DNA of 64,000 nt from NCBI RefSeq assembly GCF_024868665.1, contig NC_079900.1, forward strand, positions 24,337,075 to 24,401,074, written 5' to 3'. The notes under the pieces were generated by a model. The model ran no database searches. It was not told the DNA's origin and was given only the letters and a program-made list of their open reading frames with translations. A program made the position numbers and the translations under genes. Source of the DNA: Triplophysa rosa (lineage: Eukaryota > Chordata > Actinopteri > Cypriniformes > Nemacheilidae). This document shows positions 10,513 to 21,913 of this stretch, piece after piece (position 1 is the stretch's first letter; each line of letters begins with the position of its first letter).

Positions 10513-10785
10513 CATACTGTATATGAAACCTGAATTTGTTGGTTTTTGTTGAATTCTTGTGGTATTATTGTTATTTGTAATGAGCCCCTTTACAGTTTTT
10601 ACTGGTATATTACCAGCAAATTACCTTTAACAGATCATTTAAAGCTAATTTGATAAATTATGTTTAACTTATGTTCTAATTATTTAATTGCTTCTCAATT
10701 ACTTATACATACCATTCACCACATTCATTAATATAAACATCACATAAACTAACACTGCCAACTGTACAGACTTACATCTACCTTA
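10513..10785. other. AT-rich stretch, no feature
   Basis: Contains TTACCAG/CTGGTA motifs that recur at 11520-11560, flanking the Rex1-like LINE fragment, so the LINE may have landed inside an older repeat. No gene. Confidence 0.35.
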
Positions 10786-11481
10786 ACAGCACTCAACTTT
10801 ATACAACTGTTTGGTATGCTCGGCCACCAAATCAGACCTACGAAGACTACAACGGACAGTTCGTAGTGCTGAGAAAATTATTGGTGCTCCTCTGCCCACA
10901 CTTCAGGACCTGTACGATTCCAGAGTGAAAAACAGGGCAAGAAAAATCATCATTGACTCCACACACCCAGCACACAAACTCTTTGATCTGCTGCCCTCTG
11001 GCCGGCGCTTTAGAGCACCAACACCAGGACTTCCAGACACAGAAGCAGCTTCTTCCCCCAGGCAATCTCCCTCCTAAACAGATAACTGCTCCTTAAGAGC
11101 AATATTCCACTTCCACTACTCCTATAGTGTGCACTATAGTGCCTTATTATATCTACATTTTATGTATACATGTATATAACACTACCTCACTTACTAAATT
11201 ATCCATTTGCACAAGTGTACATACAATCTGTTAATATGTTTATTCTACTATATACTACCCTGTACAATGTCTCTTATATGTTATTATCCCCCATTTTCTG
11301 TAAAATAGTCTTTATTTTATATATGCACAATTTAGAATGTTTTAGACTGTAAATCGTATTATATTGTATTGTCATTGTGTTGAATGTCTGTACTAGAAGC
11401 TTCCAACACCAAAGAAAATTCCTTGTGTGTGCAAGCACACTTGGCAATAAAGCTCTTCTGATTCTGATTCTGATTCTGATG
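10786..11481 (+). pseudogene. Rex1-like LINE 3' fragment
   Basis: An open frame at 10811-11077 carries the C-terminal RT-ORF phrases DLRRLQRTVRSAEKIIGAPL, PTLQDLYDSRV and LFDLLPSGRRFRA, which I know from fish LINEs of the Rex1/CR1-like group. A frameshift near 11,020 moves the following RTSRHRSSFFPQ-type segment into another frame. The 3' end is an AATAAAG signal followed by a (GATTCT)n tail at 11457-11481, the expected LINE terminus. 5'-truncated and dead. Confidence 0.75.
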
Positions 11482-12574
11482 TATGAGTGAAACATTTGCG
11501 GGTAATCAGTACTGCCATTTTACCAGTAAAAGAATATTACCACTAAATTACCAGTATGAGGCGATGAAGTGTGATCAAATAATAAGGATTACCGGTAAGA
11601 GCATGTACGACGCACAACACGTTGATTGCTTTGAGCCAATTATGAAGTTCTTACTCAACTTCGCACTGTGTTCATAAACACCTTTCCAAGATGCTTTCTT
11701 TGTATTTGCTAAATTGCTCTCTTGGTCTTTTGCACAGCTATGTATCCATTTAAACATTACCGTTTTAGCCCCATCTGCATTTTTCCTCCTACAATTTAGT
11801 CGTTCATTTTGGAGTTGTCTTATACAGTGTAATTGGTCAAAAGCAAGTGTATGACCCAAACATCATCAACATTGTGTTCATTTTACATAATCCCTCACTC
11901 CATGTGCTTATTTTAGCTTTATAACATCACATTACTGGAATTTTTGGACCCACGTTTAAATGTTGTCTTACTGGCAAAAAGACAGAATGCCATTGCCTGT
12001 GTGAACAGCACATTTGTGTACAGTCATTCTGGTACATTTATAGTAATTTATTGGGATTACTGGGTAAAAAGGGTTATAGTTTGTTTTTACCAATGTTCAA
12101 ACACAGTTTTTTGGGTCATGTAATGTTTGACACAAACGTAATCAGCTCACTTTTGCGGTTTGTGTCCTTACCAACTCCACAGAAGTGCAGCAGTCTCAGC
12201 TGCCTCGGTGGAGCAGGGGAAATATGGCTGTAAAATGTGATTAATACACTTTTTTTATATTGACCATATTAAAACACTCAGTTCCTTTTTTTTAGGAAAC
12301 GATAACAAAATAATATGTTTTAGTGTTGAGTTCAGTTTGTGTGGATGACATTCACAGTGGAATACGTGTACACATAAGATATTAAGACACTGCACAGAGG
12401 CAGATTTGAAGCTCCTTACACGTCTCCTTCAAACAGAAAAATATATAAACCTGTTCTGTTGTATCTCAATGTCATTAAAACGTAGAGGGATTCAAAATCA
12501 AATCCCTACTCTGAGTGGTCATATTCTTATGGGTTCTGTATAAATGTTGAAATATAAACGTTGAAACTAGTAAC
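11482..12574. other. Gene-free stretch
   Basis: About 1.1 kb of unremarkable AT-rich DNA. I see no gene, RNA or element with clear ends. Confidence 0.5.
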
Positions 12575-12694
12575 TTTGTATCAGCACCTATTGTATTATT
12601 GCTCCTGTATGACATATCTCTTATTGCTCCCTGAACTCTCTGTAAGTCGCTTTGGATAACAGCGTCTGCTAAATGACTAAATGTAAAATGTAAA
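12575..12694 (+). repeat. L2-type 3' tail fragment
   Basis: Ends gtaagtcgctttggataaca and then AAATGACTAAATG with ATGTAAA repeats, the same 3' tail as the LINE copies at 3,967 and 59,901. Only the last 120 bp are present. Confidence 0.75.
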
Positions 12695-12765
12695 TGCCAC
12701 TTACCTGCTGTTCAACACTGCCAACTTTTGACCGTCTTTGTTGGTGCAGTGTAAACTAGTCATCA

Positions 12766-12957
12766 AAATCAAAATCTGACGATATACGTTTTGTTTTCGA
12801 GTGAAATTTTTTTAAAGAAAGTCCTCGTGAACGGGAAGTTGCGATCGTTTTTATTTCCGTTTTTTGACGCAGTGACCCACATTGATAAACTATTTACAAT
12901 AAACGCTGCAATATTTCATGAAAAAATAGGCTTTGTAATTTTTCACTGGGACTTTAA
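12766..12957 (-). repeat. Interspersed repeat of unknown class, copy 1
   Basis: Its inverse begins TTAAAGTCCCAGTGAAAAAT and contains ATTTTTTCATGAAA. A second copy in the opposite orientation lies at 52461-52551, next to the DIRS element. It has no coding content and its class is not known to me. Confidence 0.6.
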
Positions 12958-12965
12958 TTAACAAA

Positions 12966-13339
12966 GGATCATGACAGCCCCATGTCTTTTGTCTTAGCCC
13001 GCCCTCTTGTTTCCTTATTCATTATCCCGTTATCAGTTTACGCCCTTCACCTGTTGCCCTCGTTATGCCTCTTTTGTTCCTCTCCTATTTAATGCCCTTG
13101 TGTTTGCAGTCCTGTGCTGGGTCGTTTGTCTTTATCCCTGTCTTGTCCTGATACACCTGGTCTTGCTAAGTTAAGTTATGTTTTAATTCTTGAGTTTTGT
13201 TTTGTTTTGTTATGTTATACTATTTTGTTCTTGTTTTCCCCCTTGAGGGATTTTGAGTTCTGTTTTGTCCATGTTAAATAAATGTCTTTTGTTTAAGAGC
13301 TGTCTGCACTTGGGTTCTGTTCCTGTCAGTTTCATGACA
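12966..13339 (+). repeat. 5' LTR (5'-truncated)
   Basis: Aligns with 14127-14466 through GGATCATGACA...ACTCCATG/GCCCCATG and the terminal TTTCATGACA. It contains TTAAATAAATGTC as a polyadenylation signal. The missing 47 bp at its start abut the repeat at 12766-12957. Confidence 0.8.
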
Positions 13340-14079
13340 GAACGAACCAGCCACGAAAAGCCCAGCAGACAGCTCGCCGGGCACCCTCCAGTGTGGATCT
13401 CCCCGGGTTGATCTCCTCTGGGTCCCTCTCGAGGGTCGAGGCTGTTGGGGTCCCTCACCAGGGTCGAGGTACCTTCCTGAGGTCGGTGCTTCCGGGTTCC
13501 CCTTTAAGGTTGATGCCACTGGGTTTCCCTCAGAGGTTGACGCTGATGGGTTCCCCTCAGGGGTTGATGCCGTCGAGATTCCCTCCTGGGTTGATGCCGC
13601 CAGGATCCACACCAGGATCTGCCCCTGTCCGTGGCCCTCCCTCTTGTGTTCCTGTCTGCGGGCTCCCCAGGAGTTGTTCCTGGGTGCGGTCCTACCGGCT
13701 AATGTTCCTGTCTGCGGCCCACCTGTCGGTGTTCCTGTCTTTGGGCCACTAGTATGTTCCTGTCTGTGGCCACCTGTGTTCCTGTCACTGGGCCTAAAGT
13801 GTGTTCCTGTCTGTGGGGGCCCCCAGGAGATGTTCCTGGGTGCGGGCCTACTGGCTTATGTTCCTGTCTGCGGCCCACCGGTGGGTGTTCCTGTCTTTGG
13901 GCCGCCAGTATGTTCCTGTTTGTGGCCCAAAAGATTGTGTTTCTGGTTCCAGCCTCCTCTGTGTTCTCCTGTTTTGGACTTTTTTTAGTTACCATTTTGC
14001 AGTATTTTGATTTCAAATTTTTGTTCATGTCGTGTTCCCCCTTGGGGCCACCAGGTGGTGTCCCTCGGAGAAGGGGTAC
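13340..14079 (+). repeat. Internal region with minisatellite-like repeats
   Basis: Begins GAACGAACCAGCCACG directly after the LTR, much like the leader after the minus-strand LTR at 33949-34572. The rest consists of degenerate GC-rich units (GGGTTGATGCC... and TTCCTGTCTGCGGCCCACC...), which leave frames over 100 codons open on both strands. These frames are a by-product of the repeats; I name no gene. Confidence 0.65.
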
Positions 14080-14466
14080 TGTCATGATCCTGGCCTTTGT
14101 AGTTGTTTTTCTAGTTCAGGCTGACAGGATCATGACAACTCCATGTCTTTTGTCTTAGCCCCGTCCCCTTGTTTCTTATTCATTATCCTGTTATCAGTTT
14201 ACGCCCTTCACCTGTTGCCGTCGTTATGCCTCTTTTGTTCCTCTCCTATTTAATGCTCTTGTGTTTGCTGTCCTGTACTGGGTCGTTTGTCTTTATCCCT
14301 GTCTTGTCCTGATGCCCCTGGTCTTGCCAAGTTTTGTTATGTTATACTATTTTGTTCTTGTTTTCCCCTCAAGGGTTTTTTGAGTTCTGTTTTGTCTATG
14401 TTAAATAAATGTCTTTTGTTGAAGAGCTGTCTGCACTTGGGTTCTGTTCCTGTCAGTTTCATGACG
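14080..14466 (+). repeat. 3' LTR
   Basis: 387 bp, beginning TGTCATGA directly after the polypurine tract at about 14067-14079 and ending TTTCATGACG, where a final A would complete the inverted TGTCATGA/TCATGACA ends. AATAAA at about 14404. Confidence 0.82.
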
Positions 14467-15739
14467 TATATGTAAAAATAGCGTGCTCTATCCCATAATA
14501 AAGCTGTCCCAAGGTCTTTTATCTCAATTCAGAGCTGCAGCATTAATCTACATCTCTTGAGTTGTTGCGTGTTTATTGTCATGACCTCTGATCATCAGCT
14601 CGGAGCGTCAGCAGTATGTGATTCAGGGCTCGCAACACACACAAATGTACACTGTGGGCACACAGCATGCCCCGAATTACTCATTTACAGAGAAAAACTT
14701 TATATCCGCTAGAGCAACAATCGTCCAAATATTGACAGGAAGCTCCTGTCTTTTGCAATTTTTTGTCAATCTTCCCCAGCACTGTCAATTTTATCAGATA
14801 AATTCTCAAGTGACAATCTCCGTTTAAGAAAAGCTGATATTTTATATTCAAACATTGAGTCTTGGCTTTTGACAGAAGCTCTTAAGATCAGTTCCTATGA
14901 TATACATATACATTTGCTCTGGGTTATTTGAGCGAGAACAAGATCAAATAACCCTTTAGTTCCTGAGGGTGCTTGAGTTTGGCGAGCGGCTGTATGCTTC
15001 GATTGAGATTTGGATTAAAGACCCAGAAATCGCAACAAAGACATGAAAAGCAATGCTTTTGGGCAAAGTGTATCAAGCTTGATTGAGAAAGAGTGTGATG
15101 GTGTGTTTGAGGACATGTGTGTAAGAAAGAAAATGATAAAGCAGAGTAGGGTGCAGCAGGAACATATAAACTGTGGAGCTGGGCAATGTTATAAGAAAAC
15201 AGTCATATTCTTATGTCATATAACGTGCTTTTGATTTAAAGGTGAGGAGTGAGTTTTTTATCTTTCAATGCTTTCTTCTATCCTAATTTAATGTGCAGCG
15301 ATACTTATAAATTACCAATCTGTAGGTTGATCTCCCTGTTCTCACTGTGACTGTGGTGCTGTATTTATGCATCCCTGACCATCTTTATATACAGTTGGTA
15401 GCATATCATATAATCATGTAATAATGCTGAAAAATCATGTATGTAGTATTTAGCAACATTGTCCAGTTCTAAATGTTGAGCTTTAACAATCAACTGTAGA
15501 AATGCATGTGTGAAAGAGAGAGAGAGAGACATTTAGAGAAGAAAGTCAACTGATTTTCTTTTACAGTCATAATGATGCCTCACGGTGCCCGTCTTCTACA
15601 TGCTCTGTGATATTTGGCCTGGGCTGTGAAATGGATTATGGTCTCTCTGACTCTAATCACTTTCTGACACAGGGGAGATATTCACAGTACACATCACACT
15701 CATGTTGGTTTGCTCAGCATATGACAAGATCCAAAAAGC
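14467..15739. other. Gene-free stretch
   Basis: No gene or element with clear ends. A short (GA)n run lies near 15513-15529. Confidence 0.5.
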
Positions 15740-15996
15740 CCAAAATAACAATTCTTTCATCGTTTACTCATCCTTATGTCATTCCAAACCCGTGCGATCT
15801 TCAAAGGACGATGTTAGTCAGAATATTCAGGCAGATTTTTTCCCAATACAATAGAAGCAGCTGACCAGGGAATATCAGTTTCTTTCAAAATATCCAAGTC
15901 TTCTGCCGCCAGACACTAGCTGTATGTGGGAACAGACTGGAAAGCACACCTCAGTAGCCCTCTGAACTTTCATTTTGGGGTGAACTTACCTTTTAA
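15740..15996. repeat. Fragment of TTAA-type MITE
   Basis: Contains the familiar CTCATCCTTATGTCATTCCA block and ends TTTCATTTTGGGGTGAAC...CTTTTAA, matching the ends of other TTAA hairpin repeats in this window (17,690; 21,300; 51,400). Degraded. Confidence 0.5.
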
Positions 15997-16774
15997 AATC
16001 ACACTGTGTTCTAATTAAAATCTATGTCGTTTGATTAAAACATTAAGCTACAATGTGTGCCCTACAAAACAACCCAGCAATTTTAGTTTCTCAACATGAA
16101 TATTTGATAAGAGACTGCCTCAGCTTTGAAAGATTAATTTCAACATTTTTCATTACCATTAAAATGTGTGTGGTATGCAGCAACTCACACAATAGAAATA
16201 ACTTGAAAGACACAAACATATTGTAGCAATGTATGACTTTATAAGTTTGCATTTTCATTATTAGCAATATTTCACCTTGAGCTTACATACGATTGGGTTT
16301 TAAAACATCATTAGTTCTATTGAACAAATCGAATTCAGATGTGATAAAAGAGTTTGTGTTTTGAACATATTTTGTTCCGTATTTTCTGTTACGGATTCAA
16401 TATCTTAGTCCACATGTGAATGTTGTTTCCATTCATGAGAGAAAATAACATGAGCGGCTGCAATATACTCAAACGAAATCAAACTGACATTTCAAAAGCT
16501 GGCGGAATCCAGCGTGCTTTGATGTGAAGTGTGCCGTCAATAAAGAAGCCTCAATATATCCAATTTTTCTCAGTAGAAGGAATAGGAAAAAGCTCTCCTT
16601 CTTTACTCGCAGGAGAACTGAAGAGGTGACAGAGCTTCCTCAGAGGGACGCGTGGGCTCCGACATTGATTTGCCTCAGATATTTGTGGTTTACATCAGAT
16701 ATTGATGTCTGCACACTCAAGTCATGAACTGTATCCGGTCAACCATCCAGACAGAGAACATCACTAAAACTATT
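15997..16774. other. Gene-free stretch
   Basis: Nothing supportable seen. Confidence 0.45.
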
Positions 16775-16856
16775 TCATTAACTCTTTATAATAAGCTTGT
16801 ATTAGTTAACATTTGCAATTGCATTAACTAATATGAACTAATGATGAACAATATTG

Positions 16857-17716
16857 GATACTTACTTCACCCAAAAATGAAATTTCTGTCATCATTTATA
16901 CTCACCTTCGAGTTGTTCCCCATTGACTCCCATAGTAGGAAAAATACAATGGTCAAAAGTGCCCCAGAATAGTTTGCTGTCCTACATTCTTCAAAATGTC
17001 TTCTTTTGTGTTCAACAGAACAAAACAAATGATAAAGTAATTTTTCCTACTATGGGAGTCAATGGGGGGCGAGATCTGTTTGGTTACAAGCATTCTTCCA
17101 AATATATTTCTCTGTGTTCATTGGAACAAAGACATTTTATACACATTTGGAACAACTCGAAGGTGAGTCAATGATGACAGAATTCAATTTCAGTGTTTCC
17201 CCTAGGTTTACGGCTTTGGGGGGGTCTCTATATTTTTTTGGTGGCGGAGGTCCGGTCAATACTTTTTTAAATAAATAATGTTAAATCAATCAATCTAATG
17301 TTTTATCAGGCCATTTACACGACATATTTTCCCACACGCACTCTCTGTCCGCTGGTGAAAGTGTGCTTACCTGTGTATGTGCGCACGCATCGGGTCGGAA
17401 CTCGATACAGAGAGCAGAGGAGAATTGTAAATGCGCGACCACGTAGAAACAGAAATGACATGCCGCCATGTAAATACTGTAAGATAAATAACATAATGCT
17501 ATTTAGTTTGTTTAATACGAGAACAAGGTATAGACATGTTATATAGGAAAGGTAACCTTAAATTACTTCTCTTGTGATCTAACGCAACATAAAAAAATTA
17601 AATTAACTTGACCTTCAAGGGGGGCGGGAGGTGCCGTTGGAGGGGCGGGGCGCCCCCCTAAGGTAATGGTAGGGGAAACACTGGAATTTTCATTTCTGGG
17701 TGAACTATCCCTTTAA
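16857..17716. mobile_element. TTAA hairpin MITE split by a hAT element
   Basis: The left half has CACCCAAAAATGAAATTTCT and CACCTTCGAGTTGTTCC. The right half has the inverses GGAACAACTCGAAGGTGAG and TTTCTGGGTGAACTATCCCTTTAA. Two internal blocks about CCCATTGACTCCCATAGTAGGAA are also mirrored (16920 and 17045). TTAA is present at the right end; the left end is worn. Interrupted by the hAT at 17191-17683. Confidence 0.65.
17191..17683. mobile_element. Non-autonomous hAT element, CAGTGTTTCCC ends
   Basis: Ends CAGTGTTTCCCCTAGGTTTA and, inverted, CAGTGTTTCCCCTACCATTA. Homopolymer G-rich stretches lie just inside both ends. The 8 bases outside differ between sides, so the target duplication has decayed. 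Coding capacity absent. Confidence 0.75.
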
Positions 17717-17790
17717 TCTTTGTTCATGTTTGTTAATGTCAGTACAGTTGTTCATGTTGTTCATTGTTCTCACATTATGATTTATCATTC

Positions 17791-19239
17791 TAACGTAGTA
17801 CTCTGTTATTACAATAGATATTTCCAGTCTACTGCATGATAATCGCTCTGCATGCTGCAGGCCACGGGTTTCATGCATGTTTTCGAAAAACGTGACCTTG
17901 TGCTGGTTCATCACTCATCTGTCTTCTGGCCTGGCCGGACTCCGACAATGGCCCTAACAGCTTGTTGTTATACAATGTTGGTGGCGGAATTGAGTAACAT
18001 GGGCGCTGACGTCCCACACAACACATGTCTGGGCGTCAGGTGTTGGCGTTGGTACAGCCTGAAGCAGTGGAGGCGTGAGTGTATGATAAGTTTCATGTGA
18101 TCGTATTCATGTGCCTGCGTGATATCACCATTTTTACGATGCTGAATCACTGCGTTTCTGCTGCAAGTCCATTTAATGTTTTAATGTATGTTGGGTCTAT
18201 TTGAATGTGATTATATAATTACACTTATGTTAGTATATTAGTCATGATTCCAATATACACTTTTAATAAGTCCTGCTTAAGGAGGCGTAAGGGTCTTTGT
18301 TTTGTAATGAGGATGTCATGTTATGAAAACAAACATGTTCTCAGTGCTTTGTGTATAATTGATCTTTTAGAATTATGTGATTATTTGAGTTCACATGCTC
18401 TAAAGACATATGAGATTAACTAACTAAATATACTAAATATAATTTTTTTGAAAATGCTCATATTTTGTTTACATGTAAATCAAAAACAATAATTACTAAT
18501 TTAATAATATTTATCATTTTTTAATTCAGTTTACATAAAGTATACGCATGCGATAACCAACACAGTACAGAAGAGCAAATGTAGTAATGAAATTAATTTG
18601 ATTACTGTATACATAATAATAAAGGCAGGAGCGAGGGTCAGTTCGCCGAAAAATTTTTAATTGTTTAATTAATTACGCTTTCGTTAATCTTATGAACACA
18701 AATTTAGATCATTTTGAAGAGGTCCAAGAGCTATCTGACTCTCCCATATACTGCAACACAAAATACAAAGTGCAGAAAGTTGGTAGACATCATTAAAATA
18801 GTCTATGTGACTACAATGGACCAACCTTCCTTTTATGAAACAACAAGAATACTTTTGCGTGCAATAAAACAGAAATAACTACTTTATTCAGCAATTTCCT
18901 TTCACGTGTCAGTCTCCAACACGTGTTGCGAACACATGACAGTAGTGCTGGCACAGGAACCGGTGTGCTTGAAATTGTACTAACTTTGTGCGCCTCTAGT
19001 GTAAAAAATATCATAATTTGTGGTCTTACGGTTATGGGGTAACATGAGGGTGAGTAATCTTCTGTGAACTATCCCTTTAATTCTTTTAACCAAATTTGAT
19101 AGTGCCTCCATCCAGCAGTGCTGTTAATACCTGCAGCTGCTTGTGTCAGTAAAATAACTTCATTTTACACTGAGAAATATACATTGTAATTAAATATCAA
19201 TCAAGGACATACGGCTGTATAATCCATGTTGTGCATGTG
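17791..19239. other. Gene-free stretch with one TTAA-repeat remnant
   Basis: At 19033-19080 the phrase AACATGAGGGTGAGTAA...GTGAACTATCCCTTTAA is the end of a TTAA-type repeat. The rest is AT-rich with no gene seen. Confidence 0.45.
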
Positions 19240-19511
19240 CACACTCTAGTATACTACGTTCAGACTGTCAGTTAACATCCGACCACATTTAGCAAGTGTG
19301 AACAGCAAAAAGTCAGATAAAATCCGATTTTTACAAATCTGTTTCAAGCTACATTCATATGTGGTTTGAAATCCTATTCAAATCCCATTTATGGAAATCT
19401 GTTTCAGTCTGAACACTCGGATCGGATATGAATAGCTTTTGGCTTACGTCAGACGTCTCTGCAGATACGAGGTTGCTGTATTGTTGTCTGTCTGCTGGAG
19501 GAGACTGGAGT

Positions 19512-19589
19512 GTATGACATCACCACACTGCGAGAGCGACACAGAGGAGTGTGCTGTGGAATCGCTCTCGCGGTACTGCGATGTCATAC
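19512..19589. other. 78-nt hairpin with 28-bp arms
   Basis: Arms GTATGACATCACCACACTGC... (19512-19539) and their near-inverse (19562-19589) match at 23 of 28 positions. The five mismatches cluster in the middle, around a 22-nt loop. The fold is pre-miRNA-like in size. It lies in a stretch (about 19255-19665) that may itself be a degraded transposon. Function unknown. Confidence 0.4.
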
Positions 19590-19682
19590 ACATGAAGAAC
19601 GCAAGGAACGAGAGAGCACAATGGGACACTCAAATCTGATCTGAACAGTTACTATACACAGTGTGGACAATCAGTCATTTAA

Positions 19683-19939
19683 AGGGATACTTTACTAACA
19701 AATCAAAATTTCCCCATGTTTTACTCACCCTCAAGGCATCCTTTGATCGATGGATGCACTTTTTGGAGCTTCGAAAAGTCAACACCCATTCACTCCCATT
19801 CAACCGCTTGGAAGTAAAATGAAACGTGGTATTATAACTCCGACTGCATTATTCTTCTAGAAGAAAACCATATTCAGTTAGGATGCCTTGAGGGTGAGTA
19901 AAACATGGGGAAATTTTAATTTGTTAGTAAAGTATCCCT
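19683..19939. mobile_element. TTAA hairpin MITE
   Basis: Long, near-perfect arms: AGGGATACTTTACTAACAAA at the left, and the inverse at the right ending TTTGTTAGTAAAGTATCCCT. TTAA stands on both sides (19679-19682 and 19940-19943), as in piggyBac/Kolobok-type targets. Non-coding. Confidence 0.8.
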
Positions 19940-19952
19940 TTAAATTAAATTC

Positions 19953-20341
19953 TAGGGATGTAACAATGTCAAAATCTCAATGTATGTTAATACCTCTGTA
20001 TAAAGTCCACGGTACAATATTTATTGCAATGTTTAAAATGACAAATGATGACTTGGAAACGTGCCATAAGCATCCTCTTTTCTTTATCCTCTATTCATAA
20101 CTGTTGCTTAGAGGTATGAGTTATAGTATGAGATGGGTCCAATGACCTAAACATCCCTTTTATAAAATAAAATATTTGCACCAGATGGACCTTGACAAAG
20201 GTAAAACATCTATTATTTGCTATAAATTTCTTTATGTTCGGCCTGGAAGACCTATCGTTTCATACAGTCATGTGACCACGATAATATTGAGACAATTTTG
20301 CTATTGCGATAACAAGATATTGATAATATTGTTACATCCCC
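19953..20341. mobile_element. Decayed hAT-like element
   Basis: TAGGGATGTAACAATGTC at the left and the near-inverse ATATTGTTACATCCCC at the right, with GATATTG-type subterminal repeats. No 8-bp duplication can be recognised. Confidence 0.5.
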
Positions 20342-20774
20342 ATGCAAAAAAATCTCTGATTTGGGGTGACAGTCTGAACAAAGCCATAGTGCTCAATGTG
20401 AATTGCAATGAAATGCTCCACTCATTCTAGGGTTTAAACAGATTTCATAAACTCTCATTAATGTACATTGTTATTTATTTAATAATAATGTTGAACAGGA
20501 ATTTAAAACAAAAGTTAACCCTCATACCTCAAAAACATGTTTGATCGAGGTCAATAAAACTTTAAGTGTCTCTTTACATCAGCCAGTGTGTGGACACTAA
20601 AATACACAAATAATCTGAGTCACCGTCTCACTGCACTGTTGTGAAATTGTGCAGTGATCGGCTTATAAAGACCATCTGTTGAGTGCTGTGAACTTACCGG
20701 CATCAGATCTGTAGCTGCAGAAAACCTGTTTTCCAATATTAATATTGAAACATGTTTTTTGCACTTATACATAA
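20342..20774. other. Gene-free stretch
   Basis: Nothing supportable seen. Confidence 0.45.
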
Positions 20775-20782
20775 ACCTGCTT

Positions 20783-20835
20783 AAATTTACATTTATTCAT
20801 TTGGCAGACGCTTTTATCCAAAGCGACTTGCAAGT
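20783..20835 (-). repeat. L2/SINE-type 3' tail fragment
   Basis: Contains CATTTGGCAGACGCTTTTAT and CCAAAGCGACTTGCAA, the inverse of the tail at 3,967, 12,640 and 59,901. Too short to tell whether it came from an L2 LINE or a SINE with an L2 tail. Confidence 0.7.
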
Positions 20836-21149
20836 ATGAGAGCATATAACATTTTGTCAACACGCTACACAGTACTGTTAGTTTACCATATTAAAAAAAT
20901 AAGTAAACAAAATTAATTCTCTGAAATCTGAACGTCTGAGGATTTTTAAGAATTTAAGAACTGAACATGGATTAATATCAAAATCGTACACACACACTTA
21001 TGCATCGGTCTGAAATCGTTGAACAAAATTGTGGTTTTTGTTTTATTGCGCACAAAAATGTATACTCGCCACTTCATAAAATGAAGGCTGATTGTCATGC
21101 AAACTTGTGTAACTAAACTTATATAACTTAGTTCTGCAGAACAAAAAAT
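20836..21149. other. Gene-free stretch
   Basis: Nothing supportable seen. Confidence 0.4.
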
Positions 21150-21319
21150 ATATATTTTGAACGTCAGTTACCAAACATCATTGGTCCTCACTGACTTCCA
21201 TTGTCTGAACACAAAACCACTGAGACATTAATCAAAATATATTCTCTTGTGTTCCACAGAAGAAACTGAAATAAATGATGACTTAATTTGTATTTTGCGT
21301 GAACTATCCCTTTAAAGTA
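21150..21319. repeat. TTAA-type MITE fragment
   Basis: Blocks TGACTTCCATTGTCTGAACA, TTCTCTTGTGTTCCACAGAA and GTGAACTATCCCTTTAA match the copies at 50970-51425. Only one half is present. Confidence 0.55.
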
Positions 21320-21913
21320 AAATTGGACATTTTTAAATGACCACACAAGTCACTATTTTATATTTGTTTTGATGTTCATATTTGTATTATATATGTATGT
21401 GTATAGTGTAAACATTTGTAATGCATTTACCCTTCACAAGTAAAACCAAACATTGTATCAATTTGTCACCAACCCACCCACACACCAAACTCATTGTTCT
21501 ACTACATTCTGCTTTTACCAGCAGAGAAAACTCATCAGCTCTATGCATGGTAAATTAACCCATTTTCTGTCTGACTTTGTATCTGCGGCTTACTTTTAAA
21601 ATGCAAACTCTTACGGTACCCGTGTCTGATAAATGGCATATCGATGCCATTTAATTTAAATGAAATATGTGCTTCCTGAGTGTTTAAACAGTGCACCTAT
21701 AATGTGTCTGGTTGCAGTATGAATCATACTACATCAGCTATGTTTTCATTGACCCGTTTTTTTCCTTATGACATAATTGCAACAACTGTGAACATGATTT
21801 ACTCAGGTGTTATTAAACAAGTACGTAACCACAGTGATACATTTTTTGGCAACTACATAGAGTGGTCCTGTAAACTAAAGCAAAAGAAGCAGATGTCACT
21901 GAAAAAGAGATAG

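Larger units (their letters stand above)
12966..14466 (+). mobile_element. Ty3/gypsy-like LTR element without pol (TRIM/LARD type)
   Basis: Two direct repeats flank 740 bp of internal DNA. The right LTR (14080-14466) starts TGTCATGATCC right after a purine tract (GGAGAAGGGGTAC). It should end TCATGACA, but its last base is changed to G. The left LTR is 5'-truncated, 12966-13339, lacking the first 47 bp of the right one, and ends TTTCATGACA. Both carry an AATAAA signal. No protease, RT, RNase H or integrase motif occurs between them. Movement would have needed enzymes from a relative. Confidence 0.82.
16775..17790. mobile_element. Outer AT-rich palindromic repeat, host of nested elements
   Basis: Left part TTAACATTTGCAATTGCATT...AACTAATGATGAACAATA (about 16800-16856) and right part TCTTTGTTCATGTTTGTTAATG...TTGTTCAT (about 17717-17775) are imperfect inverses, separated by the TTAA MITE at 16857-17716. 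Boundaries approximate. Confidence 0.45.

Noticed and set aside
13274..14158. Overlapping frames of 112-134 codons on both strands
   Set aside because: They arise from GC-rich minisatellite units inside the LTR element; no domain, and both strands are open equally.
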